5,138 bases of DNA from an uncultured Verrucomicrobiales bacterium. Lineage in GTDB: Bacteria > Verrucomicrobiota > Verrucomicrobiia > Verrucomicrobiales > Akkermansiaceae. The position numbers and the translations under genes are program-made. Under the pieces are notes generated by a model. That model was not told the origin of the DNA and did not search any database. It saw only the letters and a program-made list of their open reading frames with translations. Where the stretch lies: positions 1 through 5,138 of the forward strand of contig CALFDI010000278.1 of NCBI GenBank assembly GCA_937952875.1, given 5' to 3'. Position 1 is the stretch's first letter. The number at the start of each line of letters is the position of its first letter. This document shows positions 1 to 5,138 of this stretch, in pieces.

Positions 1-1
1 T

Positions 2-1060
2 AATATCGTTGTTGCTTTCGCCGGTGATGATGCATTTGACATTGATGAAGGTCACAATGGAACTCACCAGTTCTGGTTTGCTATTCAGAACCCGAACGAT
101 GGTGACAATCTCGGCGAATGGGACGGCATCGGCGGCGATGAAAAGGACATCAACGAGATTGCTGATGGCCTCACAGCGTCTGCACCGCAGATCTTTAATG
201 CGACATTAGTTGGCCCTGGATCAGCAGCTGTTACACCATCTTCCTCAAGTAAGGACAATGGCCTCTTCATTGATGATGGCTTTAACGGTGCACTTCGTAA
301 CTCCATCATCCTTGATTCTAGCGGCTTCCTCGCTTCATTCTCAAGTGATGCGAAAGGCCCAGACCTAGCCTTTACCCACAACACTGTAGGAAACTACGGT
401 GAGTTCGATGGATCTGATCCAGCAACAGTTCTCAGTGGTGCACCAGGCTCATTCTACTTTGGTGGTCTTGCTCCTGTCGTGCTAGATGACAATACAGTTC
501 CTGGAACTGATCCTGGCTTCGCTGACTACACTCGCGATAGTAGCAACTTCCTCGTCACCATTGATCCGAACCCAGTCACACTAGACTCTAACGTTGCTTC
601 CGGTGCTCCGATAGCTGCAGCTTACCGTGGCGCATTTGACGGCACCAATAACTGGGCTGACAACTGGACATGGATGGCTGAGCAAGGCTTCTTTGGCTCT
701 GTATCGCCAGCAGATACAGATAGCGATGGACTCACTAATGACTTTGAAAGCCTCATCGGCACAAGCCCAACAGTCGATGAAGGCATAGCTACCAACCAGG
801 CAGCTATCGAAGCCTACATCGCAACGCAAACAACTGCAGCAGCCACTGCAGCGACTGCTACCGCTGAAGAAACATTTGTCAATGCAGGTGGTATCGAAGC
901 CAGCATAGATACAACGACTAATGCTCCAGTGATCGGATTCGAACTCGAGTTCAATGACAATCTTGGAAGCGTTTGGACGACTGAAGAGACTTTCAATGTA
1001 ACACTTCCAGAAGGTAAGCGTTTCTACCGTTTCGAAGCTCAAGCTCCAGCGAGCAATTAA
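2..1060 (+). CDS. Secreted, probably right-handed beta-helix protein of unknown function (C-terminal part)
   Basis: The frame is open from the first bases of the window to a TAA at 1058-1060, so the start and any signal peptide lie upstream; 352 residues are visible. An internal GTG at 479 is not a credible start because the reading frame and the protein style continue unchanged before it. The visible N-terminus has the motif DDAFDIDEG-x-x-G-x-x-QFWF (residues 9-26), which I recall from a widespread uncharacterised family of exported proteins. Short strand-turn units such as 'NSIILDSSG' fit a beta-helix (about 60-200). A YRGAF-x-x-x-x-NW segment (208-218) follows, then DTDSDGLTND (238-247), resembling a thrombospondin type 3 / calcium-loop motif. 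Next is an Ala/Thr-rich stretch (about 262-290) and a C-terminal domain ending 'KRFYRFEAQAPASN', which may be a sorting or cell-surface module. No Cys is visible. It is acidic, as expected for a secreted protein. The substrate is unknown; it could be a surface partner of a TonB-dependent receptor. Coding status is certain, function is not. Confidence -1.
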   Translation, partial: NIVVAFAGDDAFDIDEGHNGTHQFWFAIQNPNDGDNLGEWDGIGGDEKDINEIADGLTASAPQIFNATLVGPGSAAVTPSSSSKDNGLFIDDGFNGALRNSIILDSSGFLASFSSDAKGPDLAFTHNTVGNYGEFDGSDPATVLSGAPGSFYFGGLAPVVLDDNTVPGTDPGFADYTRDSSNFLVTIDPNPVTLDSNVASGAPIAAAYRGAFDGTNNWADNWTWMAEQGFFGSVSPADTDSDGLTNDFESLIGTSPTVDEGIATNQAAIEAYIATQTTAAATAATATAEETFVNAGGIEASIDTTTNAPVIGFELEFNDNLGSVWTTEETFNVTLPEGKRFYRFEAQAPASN

Positions 1061-1088
1061 TTCAGACAGGAAACACTGAAAAATAGAG

Positions 1089-1121
1089 GCCAACGGACCG
1101 CTCGATCCGTTGGCTTTTTTT
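1089..1121 (+). terminator. Intrinsic (rho-independent) terminator
   Basis: A perfect 9-bp inverted repeat, GCCAACGGA (1089-1097) and TCCGTTGGC (1106-1114), encloses an 8-base loop and is followed at once by seven T (1115-1121). It lies 28 bases after the stop codon of the beta-helix protein gene. It should end that transcript and separate it from the TonB-system operon. On the opposite strand the hairpin is followed by CTCTATTTTT, a poorer U-tract, and no convergent gene is visible, so it is called for the + strand only. Confidence -1.
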
Positions 1122-1308
1122 ATTATCTAAAAACACAAATGAACGGAGATCCTTATCAAGTAAGGAGATTGTTAGACTCTTTTGCAAAATCGTCACACAC
1201 CTCACGATTCTGTCACGCATCCTTGTTTGGGACTTTTCTCCGGGAAAGCTACACACTCGTCACATGCGCCACTCATTAACAGAAGGCGCAATTACTTGTT
1301 CACACCCT
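1122..1308 (+). promoter_or_regulatory. Presumed promoter region of the DUF3450-ttpC-exbBD-tonB operon
   Basis: This gene-free stretch between the terminator and the first operon gene must contain the promoter, since the preceding transcript is terminated. No good -35/-10 pair is visible; the best guesses (TTGCAA at 1182-1187 with GATTCT at 1206-1211) are weak. It does contain repeated TCAC words: TCGTCAC (1190-1196), CCTCAC (1200-1205), CTGTCAC (1210-1216) and CGTCAC (1258-1263). The CCTCAC/CTGTCAC pair is spaced 11 bases apart, like half-sites of a Pho box, although the first half-site matches poorly. A small 6-bp hairpin with a 5-base loop lies at 1150-1166. The presence of a promoter is inferred from context; the exact sites are uncertain. 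Confidence -1.
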
Positions 1309-2085
1309 ATGTTTTCTCGCCGATTTCTCCTTACGACTTCTGCCATATGCATGACTGGCTTCTCAGTGCATGCCGATGAAGAGCGCGACCTTCGTGCAAC
1401 TGTCCAGCAATGGCTAGATACTATGGCAGCCGTGCAAAAAGAAGAAGACGAGTGGACACGTGATAAAGAAATCTTACAAAATCACCGAGCCGGCCTTAAG
1501 GCTGAAATTGACACTCTCACCAGACAGCTCAAAGACGCTCAAGGTAAGGCAGGACAAGCTAACAAAGAAGAGGCAGACCAGCTAAAGAAGAAAGAAGGTT
1601 TCACCTCAGCACAGCAGGCCCTGTCAGATGAAGTCATCAAGCTAGAAAACCGCATGGCTAGTATTCTGCACCTTATCCCCCCGCCATTAAAAGAAGCAGA
1701 TAAAGTCAAAGCTGCTCTCATGCAGTTAGAGAAAACTTTAGCAACAAAGGACCGGAGCGATATGACTGGCGTCCCTGGCAGACTTCAAACTGTTCTGATT
1801 CTCATGAAAGAAATGGAAAAGTTTCAGAGCACCATCACGGTGAGAAAAGCATTTCAAAAAGCCTCAGACGGTAAGGAGTATGAAATGCAAATCATCTATC
1901 TCGGCCTAGCGAAAGCCTACTCAGTCAATGCCACTGGCACTATAGCTCAAGTCGGCGAACCCACCCCTGAGGGATGGACCTTTCAAGAAGACAACAGCAT
2001 TGCGACACACGTCCGCACACTCGTGGACACGACGACAGGAGACGGTGACGCCCAGTTCGTGAACATTCCCCTTTCTATTCGATGA
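1309..2085 (+). CDS. DUF3450-like periplasmic coiled-coil protein, first gene of the TonB-system operon
   Basis: The product is 258 residues from the ATG at 1309. That start is chosen over the in-frame ATG at 1264 because it puts a clean signal peptide at the very N-terminus: MFSRRFLLTT, a hydrophobic core, and cleavage after VHA (residue 22). The 15 extra residues of the longer version are polar and would bury the signal. SRR followed by FLL faintly resembles a Tat motif, but Sec export is more likely. The mature protein is highly charged and helical (about 25-150), with Glu/Lys/Gln heptad-like character predicting a coiled coil. A conserved-looking C-terminal segment follows: EYEMQIIYLGLAKAY (190-204), then G-x-x-TPEGW (216-223). 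This matches my memory of DUF3450 proteins, which typically precede ttpC-exbB-exbD-tonB genes. Its biochemical role is not established; by location it could brace or couple the TtpC periplasmic domain. The stop overlaps the next start as ATGA. No Shine-Dalgarno sequence is visible. Confidence -1.
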   Translation: MFSRRFLLTTSAICMTGFSVHADEERDLRATVQQWLDTMAAVQKEEDEWTRDKEILQNHRAGLKAEIDTLTRQLKDAQGKAGQANKEEADQLKKKEGFTSAQQALSDEVIKLENRMASILHLIPPPLKEADKVKAALMQLEKTLATKDRSDMTGVPGRLQTVLILMKEMEKFQSTITVRKAFQKASDGKEYEMQIIYLGLAKAYSVNATGTIAQVGEPTPEGWTFQEDNSIATHVRTLVDTTTGDGDAQFVNIPLSIR

Positions 2086-3533
2086 AGCCCTTCTTTTTAT
2101 TAACGACTACGCTTATCGTATTCAGTAGTTCGCTATCCTTTTCACAGGCACCCACAGCGAACATTCAGACTGATCTCGATAATGCCAAAGCAGATCTTAA
2201 ACGCGTCCAACAGGACAACAGCGGGCTTCGCAGCGCCTTATATCAGGAGATATTCACCTTAGATAGTCGCGCACTCGACCTGAACAAAGAGCTTAGAGTC
2301 CTCGAACGAGCCGAAGAACTCCGCACGACAGAGTCGGCCCGTTTACAGCGCATTCTCGATAACCGAGATGCAGAGATGAAGTTCGTCGGTGGTATTCTTA
2401 ACGATTACATCAATGGACTACCATCGCGCATACATGCAGCTGAGCGTCAGCTCTATGCTCCCGAAATCAAAGAAGCAGAAATCACAGCCCTGGCTGCTGG
2501 AGAAGATCTGATCGCCAGCATGGCAGCTCGTATCTCTGTCGTAAAAACAGGATTAGATCGCATAGAATCAGTCGCTGGAGGAGCAATTTTCGAAGGAAAT
2601 GGCTCGAATAATGGAGAAAGTCTGGTTGGAAAGTTCGCTCTCATCGGACCAGCAGCGTATTTTTCAGCGACCGACACTGACTTTTCCGGCATCGCCACAT
2701 TCGGTGAAGCCGAAGTTACTCAACCAAAGATCATCGACCTTTCTCCTGAACAAACGAAAGCTATTTCTTCATTTGTAAATTCTGGCACAGGCGATCTTCC
2801 TATCGATGGAAGTATGGGAAAAGCCATAGTTGTTCAGCTCAGCGAAGAGTCCCTGATGGATACAGTGCGAAAAGGCGGCGTTGTAGGTTATGCCATCTTG
2901 ATTCTCGGCATTGTCGCCATGTTACTCGCTCTCTTTAAATTCATAGAAATTCAACTCTTTCGCGTTCCTAGCCTACGACGCATTAATGACATCCTAGATG
3001 ACTTGTTAGATGGAAAGCAAGATGCCGCCAAAAGACGTGCTGAAGAAATTCCGGGCTTAAGTGGGAAACTCGTTTCGACTGGTGTCGAACATTTCTACGG
3101 TAAGCGAAGAGTGCTAGAAGAAACGCTTTTCGAACGACTTCTCGCTATTCGACCTAAACTCGATCGCTTTCTTCCGTTCCTATCTCTCGTCGCAGCTGCT
3201 GCTCCACTCATGGGTCTCTTAGGCACCGTTCTCGGCATCATTAAGACCTTTAAACAAATGGCAATCTACGGAACAGGGAATGCCAAGTCTTTCTCAGCTG
3301 GTATTTCTGAAGCTCTCATCACAACCGCTGAAGGCCTAGTCGTAGCCATCCCAGTTCTGATCGTTCACGGCATGTTAAGAAGCTTAGCGAAAGGACGCTA
3401 CAACGCTGTCGAAGGCATCGCTGTCGCCATGATGAATGGGACCAGTGAATTAGAGGACGCAGGAAAGCCAACTGAGCCAGTCAATCCGGACGAGCCAGAA
3501 GAAGATGAATCCCTCACTATTGAAGCAGCATGA
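2082..3533 (+). CDS. TtpC-like protein: periplasmic coiled coil fused to a MotA/TolQ/ExbB proton-channel domain
   Basis: The 483-residue protein is about twice the length of a normal ExbB. A signal peptide (1-23, ending SQA) leads into a charged coiled-coil region (about 27-120) and further periplasmic sequence to about 263. The first membrane helix (about 264-288, starting KGGVVGYAIL) is followed by a cytoplasmic loop. The second helix carries AAAAPLMGLLGTVLG (371-385) and the third begins at SEALITTAEGL (409-419). Thr382, Glu410 and Thr415 align with the E. coli ExbB channel residues Thr148, Glu176 and Thr181, so the proton-path residues are retained. The C-terminal tail is acidic and Pro-rich (PVNPDEPEEDE), unlike E. 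coli ExbB. This architecture is that of Vibrio TtpC, an inner-membrane subunit required by TonB2-type complexes. Its start overlaps the DUF3450 stop (ATGA), and its own stop overlaps the exbB start the same way, indicating translational coupling. The family assignment is strong; the exact partner receptor is unknown. Confidence -1.
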   Translation: MKPFFLLTTTLIVFSSSLSFSQAPTANIQTDLDNAKADLKRVQQDNSGLRSALYQEIFTLDSRALDLNKELRVLERAEELRTTESARLQRILDNRDAEMKFVGGILNDYINGLPSRIHAAERQLYAPEIKEAEITALAAGEDLIASMAARISVVKTGLDRIESVAGGAIFEGNGSNNGESLVGKFALIGPAAYFSATDTDFSGIATFGEAEVTQPKIIDLSPEQTKAISSFVNSGTGDLPIDGSMGKAIVVQLSEESLMDTVRKGGVVGYAILILGIVAMLLALFKFIEIQLFRVPSLRRINDILDDLLDGKQDAAKRRAEEIPGLSGKLVSTGVEHFYGKRRVLEETLFERLLAIRPKLDRFLPFLSLVAAAAPLMGLLGTVLGIIKTFKQMAIYGTGNAKSFSAGISEALITTAEGLVVAIPVLIVHGMLRSLAKGRYNAVEGIAVAMMNGTSELEDAGKPTEPVNPDEPEEDESLTIEAA

Positions 3534-4198
3534 TCGCATTTATTACATCACAAGACATCCAAGATGCTCTACACATCTTTCTCAATGGCGGCTGGGTTAT
3601 GCTCATGCTTAGCACTATAGCTATCGTTCTTTATGCCACTGCATTCTCTGCTCTGATCTATGTCGCACGAGGTGGTCTGAATCTCAAGTATGCTTCGCAG
3701 TGGACTGAATGGATTAAGTCACCATCCGAAGGGCAAGGCCGTGCAGGAGAAGCCATTCAGTATGCACTGTATGGTCCTCAATTGACGGTAAAAGCTGTCC
3801 GAAGACGTTTTGACGAAATGCGCGCGGCTATTCTCAATACGATCGATCGGCGGCTCCTAGTCGTAAATACCTTAGTAGCAGCGGCTCCACTCGCAGGCCT
3901 TCTAGGGACTGTCATGGGAATGCTCGCTATGTTCGCAGGACTATCACAAGGCAGTGGTCCATCTGGAATGGATCGCGTCGCAAAAGGGATGTTCGAAGCA
4001 TTAATTACGACACAAACAGGATTAACAATCGCCCTGCCCGGCCTATTCCTCGCACTGATCGTAAAGCAGAAACGAAATGCTACTGAACGTGCACTTGCGC
4101 GAATTGAAAGCCTCATTCTTACCACTCAGTTCAGTCCTGAACAAGTGACTCATTTTAAAGAAAAGCATCAAGCCACTGAGCTTGATAAAGCAGCCTAA
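3530..4198 (+). CDS. exbB: ExbB, proton-channel subunit of the TonB motor
   Basis: The 222-residue protein has the three-helix MotA/TolQ/ExbB layout: helix 1 at about 20-46, a cytoplasmic region, helix 2 at about 108-136 and helix 3 at about 155-180. The family signature [14 protein letters not shown] (117-130) and the segment [11 protein letters not shown] (155-165) are clear. Thr127, Glu156 and Thr161 correspond to the functional Thr148, Glu176 and Thr181 of E. coli ExbB. ExbB pentamers house ExbD in the inner membrane and convert proton flow into motion that energises TonB. The length is near that of ordinary ExbB proteins, without the long periplasmic extension of the preceding gene. There is no cleavable signal peptide; a short amphipathic N-terminus precedes helix 1. 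The ATG sits in an ATGA overlap with the upstream stop and no Shine-Dalgarno sequence is visible, so translation probably depends on coupling. TolQ is an alternative name, but the following ExbD and TonB favour ExbB. Confidence -1.
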   Translation: MIAFITSQDIQDALHIFLNGGWVMLMLSTIAIVLYATAFSALIYVARGGLNLKYASQWTEWIKSPSEGQGRAGEAIQYALYGPQLTVKAVRRRFDEMRAAILNTIDRRLLVVNTLVAAAPLAGLLGTVMGMLAMFAGLSQGSGPSGMDRVAKGMFEALITTQTGLTIALPGLFLALIVKQKRNATERALARIESLILTTQFSPEQVTHFKEKHQATELDKAA

Positions 4199-4203
4199 GA
4201 TCT

Positions 4204-4617
4204 ATGTTCGGACGAGGTTCATTAAGTGATACGAGCGATGATGAGACGACTATCGATCTCTCACCTATGATCGACTGTATTTTCATTCTCCTAATTTTCT
4301 TCATTGTTAGCACAGTCTTCGTCGAAGAAACAGGTGTTAAGGTCAACAAACCTGATGTAGGCGGCGCTGCAAGCAATCTAGAATCCAACAGTATTCTCAT
4401 CGCCGTAACAGGTGAAGACAAAGTCTACTACGGAGGAAAAAGTATTGGAGTATCAGGAGTTCAAGCTGCAGTTAGACCTTTAATAGCAGAGAATCCAGAC
4501 ATGCCGGTCATTATTCAGGGAGACATCAATGCGAGTCACGGAGTCGTCCAACAAGTGCATGGCCAAGCCATCAATGGAGGAGCGAAAAAAGAGAAGATTT
4601 CTGTTTCGACTAAATAA
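4204..4617 (+). CDS. exbD: ExbD, stator/peptidoglycan-side subunit of the TonB motor
   Basis: The 137-residue protein has the standard ExbD/TolR size. A short acidic cytoplasmic N-terminus leads into [19 protein letters not shown] (residues 15-33), the conserved entry to the single membrane helix. Asp24 matches the essential proton-binding Asp25 of E. coli ExbD. The periplasmic domain runs from about 44 to the end and includes the family pattern 'MPVIIQGD...[17 protein letters not shown]'. It works with ExbB as the proton-driven motor that activates TonB. It starts 5 bases after the exbB stop, with no clear Shine-Dalgarno sequence. A Cys directly follows the key Asp, where E. coli has Val. 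TolR is the alternative, disfavoured by the neighbouring tonB and the lack of any tolA- or tolB-like gene in view. Confidence -1.
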   Translation: MFGRGSLSDTSDDETTIDLSPMIDCIFILLIFFIVSTVFVEETGVKVNKPDVGGAASNLESNSILIAVTGEDKVYYGGKSIGVSGVQAAVRPLIAENPDMPVIIQGDINASHGVVQQVHGQAINGGAKKEKISVSTK

Positions 4618-4625
4618 GAAAAAGA

Positions 4626-5138
4626 ATGCCTCGTCACGTCTACAGACCGCCACGCGGACGCTTCTCGATATGGGTTGCTATTATTGGTGGACTTGTGTGC
4701 ACCGGACTCTTGTTTTTAGCCATTCCCCTTTCTCAAAAGCTGGCGAATATGATGGCTCCAGAACCTGACCCAATTGTCGACATTGACGAAATAACGCCTC
4801 CGGATCCTTTTATCGAAGATAATACTCCGCCAGAAATAGAGGAGGAAGAGCCACCACCACCAGAGCCGCCACCAGAACCTGATCAGTTAGATCTCGGGCT
4901 GAATCTCGCAGACATCCCCACTGGACCAGGAGGAGGCATACAGCTCAGCCTAGGAAATTTCGACATCGCAGGATCAAACGATGACGGCATAGGCAACAGC
5001 CTAGATCAAGACCCCAAAGCGATCTCTAAACCACAGCCGACCTATCCACGGAAAATGCTACAAAAGAAGATCGGAGGTCGCGTCCAGATCGCAGCTAAAG
5101 TTTCCGCTCAGGGCAATATCACCACCGCATCTGTCCGT
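4626..5138 (+). CDS. tonB: TonB energy transducer (3' end outside window)
   Basis: An ATG 8 bases after the exbD stop opens a frame that runs to the window end without a stop (171 residues). A basic N-terminus (MPRHVYRPPRGR) precedes one membrane helix (about 13-35), giving an N-in signal anchor. The periplasmic linker is acidic and Pro-rich: PPDPFIEDNTPPE, then EEEEPPPPEPPPEP (72-85), followed by a Gly/Asp-rich part (about 88-130). The start of the TonB C-terminal domain is clear: KPQPTYPRKML (135-145), with the hallmark Tyr-Pro, then GGRVQIAAKVSAQGNITTASV. The remaining strand and helix of that domain, perhaps 40-50 residues, lie beyond the window. It spans the periplasm and binds the TonB box of outer-membrane receptors. 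The membrane helix has no His, so the SxxxH motif of E. coli TonB is missing, as I recall is usual in TonB2-type proteins partnered by TtpC. A purine-rich AAGAAAAAGA precedes the ATG as a weak ribosome site. Confidence -1.
   Translation, partial: MPRHVYRPPRGRFSIWVAIIGGLVCTGLLFLAIPLSQKLANMMAPEPDPIVDIDEITPPDPFIEDNTPPEIEEEEPPPPEPPPEPDQLDLGLNLADIPTGPGGGIQLSLGNFDIAGSNDDGIGNSLDQDPKAISKPQPTYPRKMLQKKIGGRVQIAAKVSAQGNITTASVR

Noticed and set aside
581..1093. A 170-codon reverse-strand open frame
   Set aside because: It lies antisense to the well-supported secreted-protein gene, would be Cys-rich without any recognisable motif, and runs through the terminator hairpin; it is a shadow of the + strand codon pattern.
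1150..1166. Small hairpin TCCTTA-TCAAG-TAAGGA as a riboswitch or second terminator
   Set aside because: Only 6 bp with no T-tract following and no further conserved structure; too small to support a function.
1182..1379. A 65-codon + strand frame before the DUF3450-like gene
   Set aside because: It overlaps the signal-peptide coding region in another frame, shows no motif or ribosome site, and is best read as chance.
3778..4125. A 115-codon reverse-strand open frame
   Set aside because: It is wholly antisense to exbB, whose conserved motifs prove the + strand frame; the antisense product is Arg/Ser/Ala-rich with no domain.
4273..4278. Cys25 beside the essential Asp24 of ExbD, and a lone Cys25 in the TonB membrane helix, as a disulfide or redox switch
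   Set aside because: Both residues are within or at the edge of the membrane helices, where a disulfide is unlikely, and single Cys residues in helices are common by chance.
4529..4768. A 79-codon + strand frame spanning the exbD-tonB junction
   Set aside because: It overlaps the end of exbD and the start of tonB in another frame, both with clear family motifs.
1..5138. CRISPR arrays, tRNA/rRNA genes, insertion sequences
   Set aside because: No regularly spaced repeats, cloverleaf-like or rRNA-like sequence, transposase motifs or terminal inverted repeats were seen on either strand.

Overview
The window carries the end of one secreted-protein gene and then a compact + strand operon for a TonB-type energy-transduction system. 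The operon resembles the TonB2/TtpC systems described in Vibrio. Base composition is roughly balanced, genes are tightly packed, and none of the five visible start sites has a clear Shine-Dalgarno sequence. The first protein is an Asp/Gly-rich exported protein with a short calcium-loop-like Asp motif. The DUF3450-like protein has the 'YLGLAKAY...G..TPEGW' form, which I associate with Verrucomicrobiota/Planctomycetota-type genomes. My best guess is a marine or aquatic Verrucomicrobiota or related PVC bacterium. This is inference from protein style only; a marine gammaproteobacterium is less likely but not excluded.

Layout. Positions 2-1060 hold the C-terminal 352 residues of a secreted, probably beta-helical protein whose 5' end lies outside the window. 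A textbook intrinsic terminator (1089-1121) closes that transcription unit. A gene-free gap to about 1308 must hold the promoter of the next unit; no strong sigma70-like promoter is visible, but there is a cluster of TCAC-containing repeats. Five genes then run head to tail: a DUF3450-like periplasmic coiled-coil protein (1309-2085), a TtpC-like protein with a long periplasmic coiled coil fused to an ExbB channel domain (2082-3533), a standard ExbB (3530-4198), ExbD (4204-4617) and a TonB cut by the window end (4626-5138). The first two junctions are 4-base ATGA overlaps and the other two gaps are 5 and 8 bases, so this is almost certainly one translationally coupled operon.

How they work together. 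ExbB and ExbD form the inner-membrane proton-driven motor, and TonB passes the force to an outer-membrane receptor. In Vibrio, the TtpC subunit is an extra essential part of such a complex. DUF3450 proteins commonly sit first in these clusters but have no established function. Here both the TtpC-like protein and ExbB keep the channel Thr and Glu residues. The beta-helical secreted protein just upstream may be a surface or periplasmic partner of the receptor served by this motor. That link is inferred from position and from my recollection of similar neighbourhoods, not shown by the sequence.
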